A stretch of DNA of 64,000 nucleotides from assembly GCA_014529385.2 (NCBI GenBank), contig CM043969.1, forward strand, positions 30,708,946 through 30,772,945. Direction: 5' to 3'. The position numbers and the translations under genes are program-made. How positions within the stretch are numbered: position 1 is the stretch's first letter; each line of letters begins with the position of its first letter. This DNA is from Adiantum capillus-veneris (lineage: Eukaryota > Streptophyta > Polypodiopsida > Polypodiales > Pteridaceae). This document shows positions 35,160-46,879 of this stretch, piece after piece. Below the pieces are notes generated by a model, which was not told the origin of the DNA, did not search any database, and saw only the letters and a program-made list of their open reading frames with translations.

Positions 35160-35178
35160 TCCCCGGCAGCAGTGCCCA
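35160..35178 (-). promoter_or_regulatory. Primer-binding site of element Y (tRNA-Asp type)
   Basis: The minus strand reads TGGGCACTGCTGCCGGGGA immediately after the 5' LTR. The 3' end of plant tRNA-Asp would pair with TGGCGCCGTTGCCGGGGA; the 3' half TGCCGGGGA matches fully. tRNA-Asp priming is known from Athila/Tat-like plant gypsy elements. Confidence 0.8.
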
Positions 35179-36104
35179 TGTTGGACGGATACGCCGCGAC
35201 AGACGTCATCATAGCGAGAACTCACCTAACAATATTTTTCAGCTAAGGATGAAGCTCAACCTGCAGGCGCGTGGAAGCAATTACAGGGTGTCAACCTACA
35301 CTTGACCGACTCCTAACCAATTCCTACAGAGGTCTCTACCCAATATCTAAGCTACAGCCTTCAGGAGTGCACAAGAGGAAACTTCCTACAACGCTTTCTA
35401 GAGCTGAACACCCATCAAACAATCTTGAAACGCCACACAACTTGAAGTAAGACCCTACTAACACCAATAGGTCGCTCTCCCTAAGGTCTATGAACCAAAA
35501 CCCCAACCCAATACACCCGGTACAAAATCACGTAGGATGTCTAGCCGAAAATTGGAAGTCTTCGTTTTCAAAATCTAAAGTGCCTAATGTGTAGCTCTAC
35601 TCAATGCGAACACATGGATATGCTGCAATGCAAAATCGGACAACATATGCTCACCGAATCACTAGAAGCTCGTAGATGGAGCTCGCAAAACCGGACCGTA
35701 CGTGCACAATGTAGGTATTGGCGCGTAGCTCTCGTCGAGGAAACACGTTGCAATTCTCCGCACTCGATTCCGACCACCGGTGCGCACGTAGCGCCAAGAT
35801 GAATCTCTCACTCTCTCTCGTACACAGTACGCTCACTCATAGACTTCAAACTTTTTTAAAATGACAAAAGGTCTTACATTAAGGTCAAAAAGTGGTATAA
35901 ATACCTTACAATTCTCAAACCCTAATGTTCCAACTTAACCATCTACTCAATCTAAATGTCAAAACTGGGATACAATCTAGAAACTTCTGTAAGCCCAAAT
36001 ATTTACAAGGTGAAATGTCGGGTTTTTCTCAATGAATGAATAATTACCAAAAATAATAATCTGCCTAGCAGTCATCTTCCGTAGGGTGTGTCCAGCTTCT
36101 AACA
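35179..36104 (-). mobile_element. 5' LTR of giant retrotransposon Y (926 bp)
   Basis: Full-length match to 8603-9531 with scattered substitutions and small indels. It begins TGTTGGACGGATACG and ends CAGCTTCTAACA. A perfect half palindrome (CGTAGGATGTCT) lies at 35531-35542. The LTR divergence means the insertion is not recent; I did not compute the identity. Confidence 0.92.
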
Positions 36105-36114
36105 GTGAGTGAGT

Positions 36115-36149
<35 letters not shown>
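36105..36149. repeat. GTGA/GA microsatellite abutting element Y
   Basis: (GTGA)4-like then (GA)n directly outside the LTR. Together with the GT tract at 8535-8600 it suggests that Y landed in a microsatellite. Confidence 0.9.
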
Positions 36150-36150
<1 letters not shown>

Positions 36151-36499
36151 ATAACAAAAAGAAAAGACGTTTCTTTGTAACAGTGAGCTCGTCAATTGCT
36201 GAAATCTTTCTCTCTCTCTAGTCTCAATTAGGAGAGGGAGAAAACCTAAGAACAATGGGGGTTGACATTATAAAGAGGAAACCCTCAAAATGGGTCCTTG
36301 ACCCGATGTTGCCTCGAGTCTTGTAGCTTCACATGATAAAGGTGGTGTAATCAAGACACACATAAGAGGTACACCCGAGAGAAGAATTGTTCCACCACAC
36401 CATCTGCATGGTGACACATCATCTGCCCCACTCCATGTCTTGCCGAGGATGCCCTGGAGCTTGTTCTCACAGGGCCCATTTGATGATTTCTTGAGGCGC

Positions 36500-38361
36500 A
36501 TTGCTTTGTTGAGCAGAGACCTCATACACAAGTAAAGCCAATAGAGCTACAAATGAGTATGCTCCTCTTTTGGCACCTCTATTTGAACCCACCTCAATCA
36601 AGTTAGGGTCGGGGATATAATTCTGATGTTGCATAGTAGGAGAAAAATGAGACTTAAGGATTGCGATTATAAGAGGATCAACAATACCATTTTGATTGAA
36701 GTTATGGTCTTTGGAAGGAAGATACAGAATATCACCTTGCAAAGTATGAATAGCGGGGGCTTAGTTACAATTCATGCAGATATAGCAGTGTACCATGTAC
36801 AAACCTAGGATTTGGAATCAATGCTAAAAGCATTATGCAAGGAGTTTCAAGATCAAAGGGAGATGAGGGGTTTTGGCCGAGTACCATTGTAAAGCGGGAG
36901 TGCATGGTACAGAAGGAAAAAGGTTCTTGCTTGATCGGAAGTGAGATGAAGCTTTTTTGACAAGTGCCCTAGTAGCAAAGGATGCATCGGTATCTTTCAC
37001 AACGCTTGGAGATTTAAACAAAGGACAAAACAATATGTAAATAGTGTATAGAGCAAATACAAAAACCATAATTTACTAGATGAAGACGAGTACATTTCAG
37101 GTGTTTTTGAGGAGGTTTCTTTCATAGATACTATGGGTGATCTCAATGCTATAACAAGTTCTAGGTTCCAACAAGGAAATAACCTGGTAAAAGTAGCTTC
37201 TATGGACATGTATAGAATCATTGAGTCTTTCAAAGATGAGGAGTTCTTCAATGTGCAAACATATCTAGAAGTGTGAGTGGAGACGAAGTACAAAACTATA
37301 GCAAAGAAGGTGAAACCAGTCGCATTGCCTTTGCCTACAGATTGCAAGGAAATGATGGATGAGGCTTCTTTGCAACTTAGCCTCAGAGATCCAAAAGGAA
37401 ATGGACACAATTTTATGCAAGAGTCATTGAAGATGTTAAAAGTTGGAGGCAATGACTCCTTGACAAAGATTGAAAGAACATGCTTTGAACAGACACTCTC
37501 CAAACATGGAAAAGCTTTTGCATTTGAGATGCATGAGATAGGGTGTGTGGTAATATTCACTGTATCTCATGTGACTTGGAATCTACGAGCAATTCGAGTG
37601 CTAAAAGAACTCTTTCCAAAGCTTATAGATTTACTCAATGAAAAGATAAATATGGGGATTTTGGAACCTTCATGTGCCCCCTACTTAAGTAGATGGTTCA
37701 CAGTACCAAAGAAAAATGGAGCTCTACGCTTCATTCAAGACATGGAGCCTGTCAACAAAGTCACAATCAAGAATATGGGTACAGGGCCAATTGTTGATGA
37801 ATTTGCAGAAGCATTTGCAGGAAGGGAAATATATTCTAAGGGGGATGTGTACTTGCGGTATGATCAGTTCCAACTAGCAATAGAAAGTAGGGACATGACT
37901 ACCATGAGAACACCCTTGGGTTTGGTATGGATGTGCACCTAACCGCAGGGAGCAACCAACTCGGTTGTGCACATGATGAACGGTATGAACAAAGTCCTTC
38001 GTGACTTCATACCTCAAATAAAAATTCCTTTTCTTGACGACTTTCCAATCAAAGGATGAAACTTAGCTAAAAAAGATGAGGCTTTGGATTCGAGGGGGTG
38101 CTATAAATATGTAGCAAACCACATCAACAATTGTGATAGAATTTTAACAAGGTTGGAAGAAGTGAACCCTACATTATCTGGGCAAAATTCAGTGTTTAGG
38201 GTTGAAGAAAGATTGATAGTGGGACATCTTTGTAATTCTCATGGATACAGACCTTGTACAACTAAAGTGGATGCAATACAGAGGATGAAGGAATTATGTG
38301 TAAATATCACGGAGGTGAGAAGGTTTCTAGGTGCATGTGTCTTCTATCTCATATAAATTCC
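36500..38361 (+). pseudogene. Protease end and reverse transcriptase of gypsy element Q
   Basis: The plus strand shows a protease C-terminus (KIQNITLQSMNSGGLVTIHA near 36730), a linker (LDEDEYISGVFEEVSF), then an RT ORF at 37277-37942. The RT has KYKTIAKKVKPVALPLP, LEPSCAPYLSRWFTVPKKNG, RFIQDMEPVNKVTI, FAEAFAGREIYSKGDVYLRYD and MRTPLGLVWMC. It continues with stops as IPFLDDFPIKG (catalytic DD) and VRRFLGACVFYLI at 38350. The polyprotein style differs from elements P and Y and matches the protease scrap at 3733-4078. The pol is cut at 38361 by a 2.8-kb insertion. Confidence 0.82.
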
Positions 38362-38439
38362 TGTGAGGTTCCCACCCCATCATCTTAGACGATGGATTTG
38401 ATGGTAAACCTGGTGGCCACTAGATCTATAGTGGAAGCA

Positions 38440-38530
38440 AACAAAGTGGTTCAGGGTTCATCTAGCGGATGATCTCTCATCACAAAGTGAGTCGAGTTCG
38501 AGCCTACTAGAAATGAGATCTAGCTCCACC
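38440..38530 (+). repeat. Possible tRNA-like (SINE) promoter segment
   Basis: GTGGTTCAGGGTTCATCTAG, then GAGTTCGAGCC about 30 bp later, resemble pol III A and B boxes. It lies inside the 2.8-kb insertion. No poly-A tail or target duplication was found. Confidence 0.25.
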
Positions 38531-40410
38531 TCGCAGGGAAAGCGCACTTAACTTATCTAGCGATCCTAAGACGCACCTTCCAAGAGGAGAGAAATCCCAA
38601 GTGCCTTTTTTCCCATGTTTCAAAGGAACGTACACTTGAGACCTCGCCGCTCTTGGGGCAATGAGTATTACTAGTGTCGATTTATAACACTATGGGGACG
38701 AAGAGTTCCCGACCAATCGGGACTACCCTTCTCATAGGCATTGGCAACCTGAGCCAAGCCCCCACTTCCACCCCCACACTCACACTTCTTCGTGTGTCCT
38801 AATTACTGCCACAATGGTTGTTCAACATATAAGTTCCTTGACTAGATTCCGATTCACAAGGTTCGTTAAGACAGCCTTTCAACCAGCATTACAAAGTGGC
38901 ACCAAGACAGTAATTCTAGTAAAAATTCTACTCAAACATATTCAGTAAAATTCCAATGTTCTAGAGATACAACATCCCCCCTCCAGCGAGAGTTTACTCC
39001 TCCCGTTGTCGCCTAGCTGCCCATACAACTAGGTATGTCCACCACATAGAAAGCACGACATGGACATTCCCACCGCATAGAAAGCAAGACGTGGGTTCCC
39101 ACCACATAGAAAGCAAGTCGTGGGTATCCACCGCATCACCAGCAAACGTGGATTCAAGAGCCCTTAACCAGGAACTCTGTCCCCTGTGATCAGAAGGGGG
39201 TTCGGACTAGTATCAATTGGAAATAGAAATGAATAGGCCAAGCTAAATTTTCCCTAGCAGACATTCTTTCCTATTTCAAATAATATATCCATCAACCATT
39301 CTCTCCTACTTAGAATTTAATATTCAATTGAATTCAAATGCCGAGGTTTTCGTCGGATTTCTCCAACATCTTTAGGGATATGTTCTTTCGTAGCTTATCG
39401 TATGCAATGTTAAATTAAATAACTTGAATGGAAATGTGACCTACCTCCTCCATTTCCTCGTCATCAGCCCTTGAGATGGCCGGTACTTCGTCGTCCATGG
39501 GAGCTTTTCCTTTCCCATTCACGTTGCTTGTTCTCACCTTGCGGTCGTGGGAACCACCGAAGCGAGTTCTCTTTACCGGGGCCATTTTATACTCACTACT
39601 TGATTGAAAAACTTGAAGAAAAGAACTAATGTCCGAGAGTACCATAACAATCAAAATGACTGATTAGAATCACTGAACAATTGAATCATTCTATACGAGA
39701 TGGTTAGGTTTCCTTCAAGACATAGTATTTTATGGATAGTACCTTACATGTTCTATGGGAACTGACTCTAAAAAATTTAAATACTTGGCCTAGGTAATTA
39801 AGAATTTTAGAATTTTACTAATCGATTACTAGAGAGATGAATTAGACATGCTCAATCACCTTCCTAATGCAAGTAGAAAGATGCAGAATCACCGTATGCA
39901 TAGGTGAGAGAAAATTCTCTTCTTAGTGGCTTAATGACGGATTAACTCCCCTTAATTAAATCCTAATCTATGAATAAATTGAATCTAACTTAGTTACACC
40001 AATATTGTGTGATAATATAATGAATTTAGCCAAATCCACATCATTATCGGCTTGACAATTAATTACTATGCCAACTAGCGGGATTTTTCTCTTATTTATC
40101 ATGAATTAATCTATGATTAGGAGAGATTAATGGCTACACAATTAACTATTGGATGATGATTATGTAATAGAATAATGATATGGAGAATTAGAGAGCAGCT
40201 ATTGAGAAATATAGCTAGGATTAAGCATAATAGATTAGGAATTAAGAGAATGATGAAGAGGTTTGCAGAAAAGCATAAATTAAATCAATATTCTTGTGAG
40301 TAGGGACTGAAATCCTCTCAAATTTCTGATCCAATGGAGTTCTCAAAACGAGAATCGGCAGCACTTCCCTCCTTTGCCTCTTCTCCAAAAACTATGTGTG
40401 CCGACAGCAC

Positions 40411-40492
40411 CTCCCCAAGGTGTGTGTGTGTGGGTGTGTGTGTGTGTACTGAGTGGGTGTGTGAGCATGTGTGTGTGTGAGAGAGAGAGAGA
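40411..40492. repeat. GT/GA microsatellite
   Basis: Mixed (GT)n, TGGGTGTG and (GA)n tract; the His/Thr-repeat ORF through it is an artefact. Confidence 0.9.
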
Positions 40493-41157
40493 ACACTCTT
40501 AAATAGGCCTCTCAATGCTGAAAATCGAACCTAGCTTCTATAAGCATCTGAATGAGCACTTACTTCATGCATGGAAAGTCTAGTTACATGCCTACCAAGT
40601 GTCCAGTTAGCTAGTCTAACTGACTCTCACAGTCACTCTCAAGCTTGGAAACTCTCCCACAACTCCCAAAAGAAGAGAGGGAACCCCCTAGCTGCTAAAG
40701 CAGGCTTTAAGTGGTCCGGGACCTGCTCCCACACAGCCTCGAGCCCCGGTGCCTCCCCGCACAACTTTAGGAAAAATTGGTTTTAGGCTAAAACGGGCCA
40801 TAGGAGTCGGAATTTAATGTCATAAATTGCTATACTAAGCTCTAACTAAGGTGTATCTATCCGAGTACTGACCATATTTAGCAGTCCCCGGGATCCAAAA
40901 ATGCATTTTTTTCAAATTCGGGGTACGGGTGCAGTTTTTCGAGACGGTCAAAACTAGACGGGTCGGGTGACCAAAAACTTACTATTTTTGGAAAATTTTC
41001 ACAAAAAATATCTTAATTCACATTTTGAAGCTTTATAACATTCTAAACATCATGGCACTGATAGAATTTGAAAAACTGCTAAAAATAGTAACTTTTTTCA
41101 GTATGTTCATTCCATGGTACAAGGGTGCTCTTTTAGCTCGGGGTCAGAGACCTTACA

Positions 41158-41714
41158 ATTCCAAATTATGCACATGTTGCAGATCCTCTTTATCAATTTC
41201 TAAGGAAGAACCAAAGGTTTCCATGGTACATGTAAAAGCTATGAGAAAGATGAAGGAATTGTTGCTGTCTTCACCAACTTTGAGGAAGATTGACTATGAG
41301 TGTGGAAGATGGATGATTGTGGCAGTGGACACTAGTCCAATGGGAATTGGATGGGCAGTAGAACAAGACGATGAAGAGAAACACAGGTATGTGGTGAGGT
41401 TTGGGGCCAAGGTTTTAAGCTCTCGCCAAAGAGAATATCCACAGGTAAAAAGAGAGTTATGGGGGCTGGTTAAAGCATTAAAATGTGACAAAGAGTACTT
41501 CATTGGAGCATCTGTAGTTGTGGATACTGATTTCTTACCACTTCTAGGCATGATTTCAAGCTACTCTACTCCTGATATTGTTATGCTTAGGTGGATTGCT
41601 TATATAAAGTCCTTGAACCCGGAATTGAGTCACATTACAGGAAAAGATAATACAATGGCAAATATTCTTTCAAGGGAAAGGTATGAAGATGATAATGATA
41701 TGATTAATGAGTAA
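41158..41714 (+). pseudogene. RNase H region of gypsy element Q
   Basis: Directly after the ATTCC duplication the frame reads NYAHVADPLYQFLRKNQRF. After a frameshift it continues KAMRKMKELLLSSPTLRKID, WMIVAVDTSPMGIGWAVEQD, REYPQVKRELWGLVKALKCD, VVVDTDFLPLLGMISSYS and HITGKDNTMANILSRERYED. These are the RNase H motifs of a Ty3/gypsy pol. It ends at a stop at 41712-41714. Confidence 0.88.
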
Positions 41715-41879
41715 GAAGACACGGGCACAAAGTTCTACACAATTTCTCATGCAAAGTGTGATGATTTATGCATTGTATCGTCACTTGAGTCCTTTTGAAA
41801 GGAGTTCTATGAGAATGAATGGTTGCTCATAGGTCTCTACCTGAGTACTTTACAAAATCAAGATGATTAGAATGAATCA

Positions 41880-43202
41880 AAATTCAAAAGGATTAGAAAG
41901 AAAGCATATGGATTCTTCTTAAGGGATGGCTACTTATGGGAACATCCTAAAAGAAGAGATGGGACTCCATTACGAGTAGTATGTGATAAGACTACTCGGC
42001 TCAAAGTTATCAAAGAGCTTCATGAAAGCCTATATGCTCAACATCAAGGTGTATGGGCTACCTTTTTCAAAGTAAAAGAGTGATATTGGTGGAAAGGCAT
42101 GTATAAGGATGTAGCGGATTTTGTGGAGTCTTATGTTACATGCCAAATGTATTTCAATGTACGCCATCATGATGGATTGCATTCTACATATCCATCATGC
42201 ACTATAAATGGGTTGTTGATCTAGTCACAATGCCTTTAGGACTTTGGCAAATGAGATACTTGGTACTTGCACGAGAATTCTTGACAAATGAGGTGGAAGG
42301 GCAGGAGCTGTTTGTAAATTTTTTCTTGAAGATGTAATTTGCTGCTATGGCTGTGTGGGAAAGATAGTTGCTGATAGAGTAGAGTTAGATGCAGATGAAG
42401 TAAGGGATTTCTTTACAAGAAATGGCATCAAGGTAGCCCTGACTTGTGCCTGTAATCGAGAGGGAAATGGGAAAACCAAAGAGGACATCATCCTACCATC
42501 AAAGCTTTGGCTACGACATGCAAAGATGGAATGCGTGAATGGCCAAGGTTGCTACCATATGCTTTATGGGCTGATCGTACAAGTCATAGCTCTATGGACT
42601 GGTTACATGTCTACTGAATTGATGTATACTCATAAGTCAGTCACGCATTCGAGGATGTAGTTCCTACTTGGAACATGTTACCTTGGGAAGATGGTATAAG
42701 TAGGGATGAGAATCTACTTGCTTTACGCATAAAGCAGCTCGAAAGAAGTCAGGAATACATAGACATTGCAAAAGCTCGATTGAAGGATGAAAGACTAAAG
42801 AATAAAGATAGGTTTGATAAAAGACATAGGCTTCGACCAAAGCCTATTGAAGAGGGTAATTGGGTCCTAATGTATGACATTAGCCTTGACAACCAACACA
42901 CCACACAAAGAAAACTTGCACAAAGGTGGTTTGGTCCCTATGTTGTCAAACATGTGCATGGAAATGCTACATATAATTTGAGGGAGCTCTATGGAACAGA
43001 GCTTAAAATTCCCATAGCAGGCAAAAGAATCAAGATGTTCAAGAGGAGACATGATAATGATCCTTTTGATTCACAACAAGATGATGATGAAGAACCCAAT
43101 GACATTTCTACAGATGAGGATGAAGAAGCAAGGGATGATTTTCTAGATTTTGCAAAACATAAAAGTGACATCCAGATATTTGTGGATCTTAATGAAGATT
43201 AA
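41880..43202 (+). pseudogene. Integrase of gypsy element Q
   Basis: The zinc-binding region is visible with stops at about 41990-42160 (KVIKELHESLYAQHQG, SYVTCQMYFN). A core fragment lies at 42355-42660 (VELDADEVRDFFTRNGIKVA, then CNREGNGKTKEDIILPSK, with the Glu-region NGKTKE). A good C-terminal ORF follows at 42675-43202 (RLRPKPIEEGNWVLMYD, QRWFGPYVVKHVHGNATYNL, KIPIAGKRIKMFKRRHD) with an acidic tail. Part of the DDE core around 42200-42340 is degraded. The ORF ends at 43202 with no recognisable 3' LTR following. Confidence 0.85.
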
Positions 43203-44539
43203 ACCTACATAGGGAAAATGTTGGCACATGCCAAAGGATGTGCAGGTTCAGAGGGGATGGATGTCGTGCCGTGGCACATACATAGTGTGAAATAAAAACA
43301 TTCACCTCACTTTCGACACTTCTTGATGCATGAAAAAAAAAAGCAATATTGTACATATCGTGATACATGCTAAAGCAGCTACTACGATCGCTATCATGTG
43401 CATACCTATCCAGGGACTCGTGCCCTGGATGTGGCACCTTTGCATCTTTACCACTTGATAAGATGTTTAATTTGGTTTGACAATGTACATATTCCAAGTG
43501 TTCCATGGTGGCACACTGATCTCGCCTATAAAGACTGATATAGGTAAAAACTGCCAAAAACAGCAGTTAACAGGTGCCATTGGAGAATTGCATGGAAAGT
43601 GACCCAAAATGGTATATTGATGAAAAATGATACTTATCTATGATTTTTATTCTTACTCAAGTGATCCCATAAATTTAGGGATTTTTTTGACTCCATATGG
43701 GTTTTTTGCATCAAAAATGACATTTTTTGGGTAAAAAATGAGCTGAAAATGACCTATTTTGGTCCAAAGTGGAAAAATGGCCCAAAAATTGAAACATCAG
43801 CTCATACTACCGTGGGTAACACAGAGATGGCTGGCTTTTACAGAAGAAACCAACAAATTTTTCTCTACTGTGTGACGACTTCCATGGTTGCTCAATCTAT
43901 GTGTAGGGTAGTCCCGCCTGTTCGCAATCTTGTATCTGAGCTTTTGAGGGAGTGATTTAGGGTTTCCCCTTATCAAAATGGTGTGTGTTCTTCACATTAG
44001 AATCTCATAATATCTACAAAATCATAAAATTGTCATCGTGAAGGTGGCAGCTCGAGCATTCCTTTCAATTGTTTGATGTTACGACTATGTAATTGGGGGT
44101 GAGGCGACAAGATACCATGAAAGAGGTTTGGGTTTTGATTGATAATTGTGCTTGTATGAGCAATGAGGTTTCATGGCTGAAAATTTAGTGTTTTAAAATG
44201 TTATGTTAAAGTGAAATTGAAGGTGATTTGATGATCCTCTCATCATAATCTCGACTACAAAAAGAAGTAGACTCCAAGCATGATAGGAAAGAGGGTTTGT
44301 GACTTTGCTTTCACGAACGCTCTTAGATTTTATATCACCCTTAGAAAGAGGGTTGGTGATTCTCTACAAATGATTTTTTCACAAAGTGTTTGTGACTCTC
44401 ATCACGAACTCTCACAGCCAAAGGTTTTGCACCTTCCCAGCTAGACCGCACACATTCTAACAACGTCGAAATAGAAGAGAGATCTAGTGAGCTCCATCTC
44501 ATATTGTTGGTACACTATAGTGGCAATGGATATTTTGAT
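43203..44539. other. Non-coding stretch
   Basis: No supported gene. A homopolymer-rich segment at 43600-43800 has repeated AAAATGA/TTTTTGG words. This may hold the 3' remains of element Q and the 5' flank of the next element, but I found no LTR boundary. Confidence 0.5.
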
Positions 44540-46879
44540 GATAAAGGGAACATGTATTCAATTGTGCACAATCCCTTTATTATTGACAAGTGGGTATGAT
44601 AGGCATCAAGAAGACATTTTATGTCGAGCCTAAGGAAAAGCTATAGAAGCTAGACATTTCTAATGCAAAGCTTGGATGTGTGAATGTGGATAGTCACGTC
44701 AACGTAGACAACACACATGTGGGTTTGTACAAGTACAATAAGGGAGAGAAAATACACCGTTATAGATTTTATGGACCCATTGTGAGAGATCTGACATAGT
44801 AGACATGCTTATATGCGTTCACATGTGAAGTGAAGAGAGATACTCAAGTAACCATGCTAGATAAGTATGGTCAAAAGTAATCAACAATGGATTGTAAAGA
44901 TCTCAAGGGATATACAACTTTGGAGAACCACTCCACCAGTACTATGTCACCCTAATCGTTCATAGATCGACAATCTTTGAAATGAGGCTAGAAACCACTA
45001 GAGTGACTCTAGAGAGAACAAGAGTGGAAGACTCGTTTAGTCGAACACATTTTGCAGAAACTAGGATGATGGGATCCTTGGTTTCAAGGATTCTACTTAC
45101 CATGAATCAGGGTAATGATGCTCTAGACATGATTTTCAATACAAGGATTCCTAACACTATAATCGAGGGTAGAGAGATGAAACATGAGGAGAGAGTAACT
45201 GATCAATCTCCCACCTATAAGTGGGTATGAGGTGAGAGATGTTGTAGTAGGGGAGCCTAGAATGATGAGAATGGTAGCAATAAATCAAAGGAGGCAAACT
45301 TCTCAAGTAGCAAAGTGAGTGCCCAAAAAGTACCACAGATTGAGAGATCCATACGCACATGTTTCCCTCTTTAAGCAAGTCTAAAGGGCAAAATAAGTTG
45401 TAGATTTTCATACAAATTATGGAGGATTTGTCTTGACATTGGAAGGAAATTTGTTGACATGGTTTTCACAATTGAATAGTCATGATTTCCTATATATTGA
45501 TCAGCTCTTGTGATAGTTTGTCGACGAACTCCGCAAAAGAGGAATCAAGCACAACACAGTTTCACAACTCTATGGTTCACTCTCATGGGTCTGACACTAC
45601 AACTTGAGCTATCCTGCACCAGCAGGATGGTATTGTTATAGGGAGGTCGATCTACACTCCAGTCTGCTACAGAGCTTACTCCAAAGGAGTGGTGAAGTGA
45701 GAGAGAGGAGTGCTAGGAGCTCATTTGCGGCCTCACACTCTGGTTCATCTGGTGGGCCCGTCATTTCCATATTTTTGAGATTCACCCAACACCACCAATA
45801 GAGACAGTGAGAGATCTTTGGTCACAGCTAATCCGTACTCTCAAAGGACAATTCGATAGACTCATTCAATAAAAGCAAAGATGGTAAACAATAAGACGGA
45901 CGTAGGGATACAACTCAATTAAAAAAGGAAACAACTTAGACATGAATGAGAGAATAAGGAAAATACCAAGGGAGGAAAAGAGTCAAAAATAATATAAGGA
46001 GGTTTGGTCTTACTTGAGAAGGTAAATGAGTCTTTAGATGCTATATTGAAAGCCTACCAGGTGAGGTTGAAAAACAACCAAACATTGGATCAAAGAGAAT
46101 GACCTATCCATATCCTGAAATAGAAACAAAACGAATGGAAATGTGGAAAAGGCTCATAGAGACAACTCAAGCTGTAATGCAGCTAGAAGCATTGAAAATT
46201 CCTAAGTAAGTAGTGCATGCTCCAAAAAACAAGAATGCAAGCGCACTAAAAGAAAACCAAAATGGCACACCAACCAAGCCAAACAAGGAGCCATTAAATA
46301 CACAGGTTGTTGTGAGTACAATGGATAAGGCCAAATTTCACAAGATGTTTCCAATTCCTGAAGTGGATGAGTCATGATTAGAATCATTAAGGGAAACAAT
46401 TAGAAACAGAAAGGACATTAGTGCCACATTATAGTCACCACCAATCCTTGAGGTCAACATGGATCATGAGATATATCTTGAGGATATACAGTCGTTGTAT
46501 GAATATGCGTGAACAAAAGTAGAAGAGGAGACGAGTAACTTAAAGGACTCTACCTTCCTTAATAGGGGCACATGAGACAAAATCCAAGGTGAGAATTGGG
46601 CCATCTCAATGAATCCAATTCCAAAACTGATGGATAAAAAAGCTTACACGATATGATGTCATCCCCTATAAGATGCACCATTACTCGCGCCAAACTTCTA
46701 AAAATCAGATCACATTTGTGGAGGCAAATGAACAAAAACCTAGAGAAAACTGGGGCTGAAAATTGATCCACAAGCTAAACTTGTAGATGAAATCATGGAA
46801 ACAACACAACCAGAGAAACCAAAGTTTCATAAATTCTAATGTTTAACCAACCCAAATGATTTTTTCATAATAAATTGAT
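44540..46879 (+). pseudogene. Decayed relative of element Y's ORFa-gag region
   Basis: The plus-strand order parallels the minus-strand Y element. ORFa-like sequence at 44.70-44.95 kb (VGLYKYNKGEKIHRYRFYGP, VTMLDKYGQK) is followed by a gag core at about 45310-45590 (RDPYAHVSLFKQV, GGFVLTLEGNLLTWF, KRGIKHNTVSQLY) and the VNESLDAILKAYQVRLKNNQ segment at 46021-46080. Unit X then starts at 46880. The protease is not recognisable, so the segment between gag and X is about half the length of that in Y. Stops are frequent. It is an independent, shorter copy or a defective derivative in opposite orientation. Confidence 0.7.

Larger units (their letters stand above)
38362..41157. mobile_element. 2.8-kb insertion with TG...CA ends and ATTCC duplication in element Q
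   Basis: The insertion begins TGTGAGGTTCCC and ends GACCTTACA, short inverted termini typical of LTRs. ATTCC occurs on both sides (38357-38361 and 41158-41162). Removing the insert restores the pol sequence across the join (FYLI...IPNYAHVADPLYQFL). No internal direct repeat was seen, so it is most simply a solo LTR of 2796 bp, or a non-autonomous element with very short LTRs. It contains only small ORFs, for example a basic 79-residue minus-strand ORF at 39415-39654 (MAPVKRTRFGGSHDRKV) that looks like a gag start. Confidence 0.85.

Noticed and set aside
3733-36760. One gypsy element (Q) running from the protease scrap at 3733 to the pol at 36.5 kb, interrupted by element Y
   Set aside because: The lineages match, but 4.5 kb of unrelated sequence lies between the scrap and Y, and no overlap of the two protease pieces can be shown.
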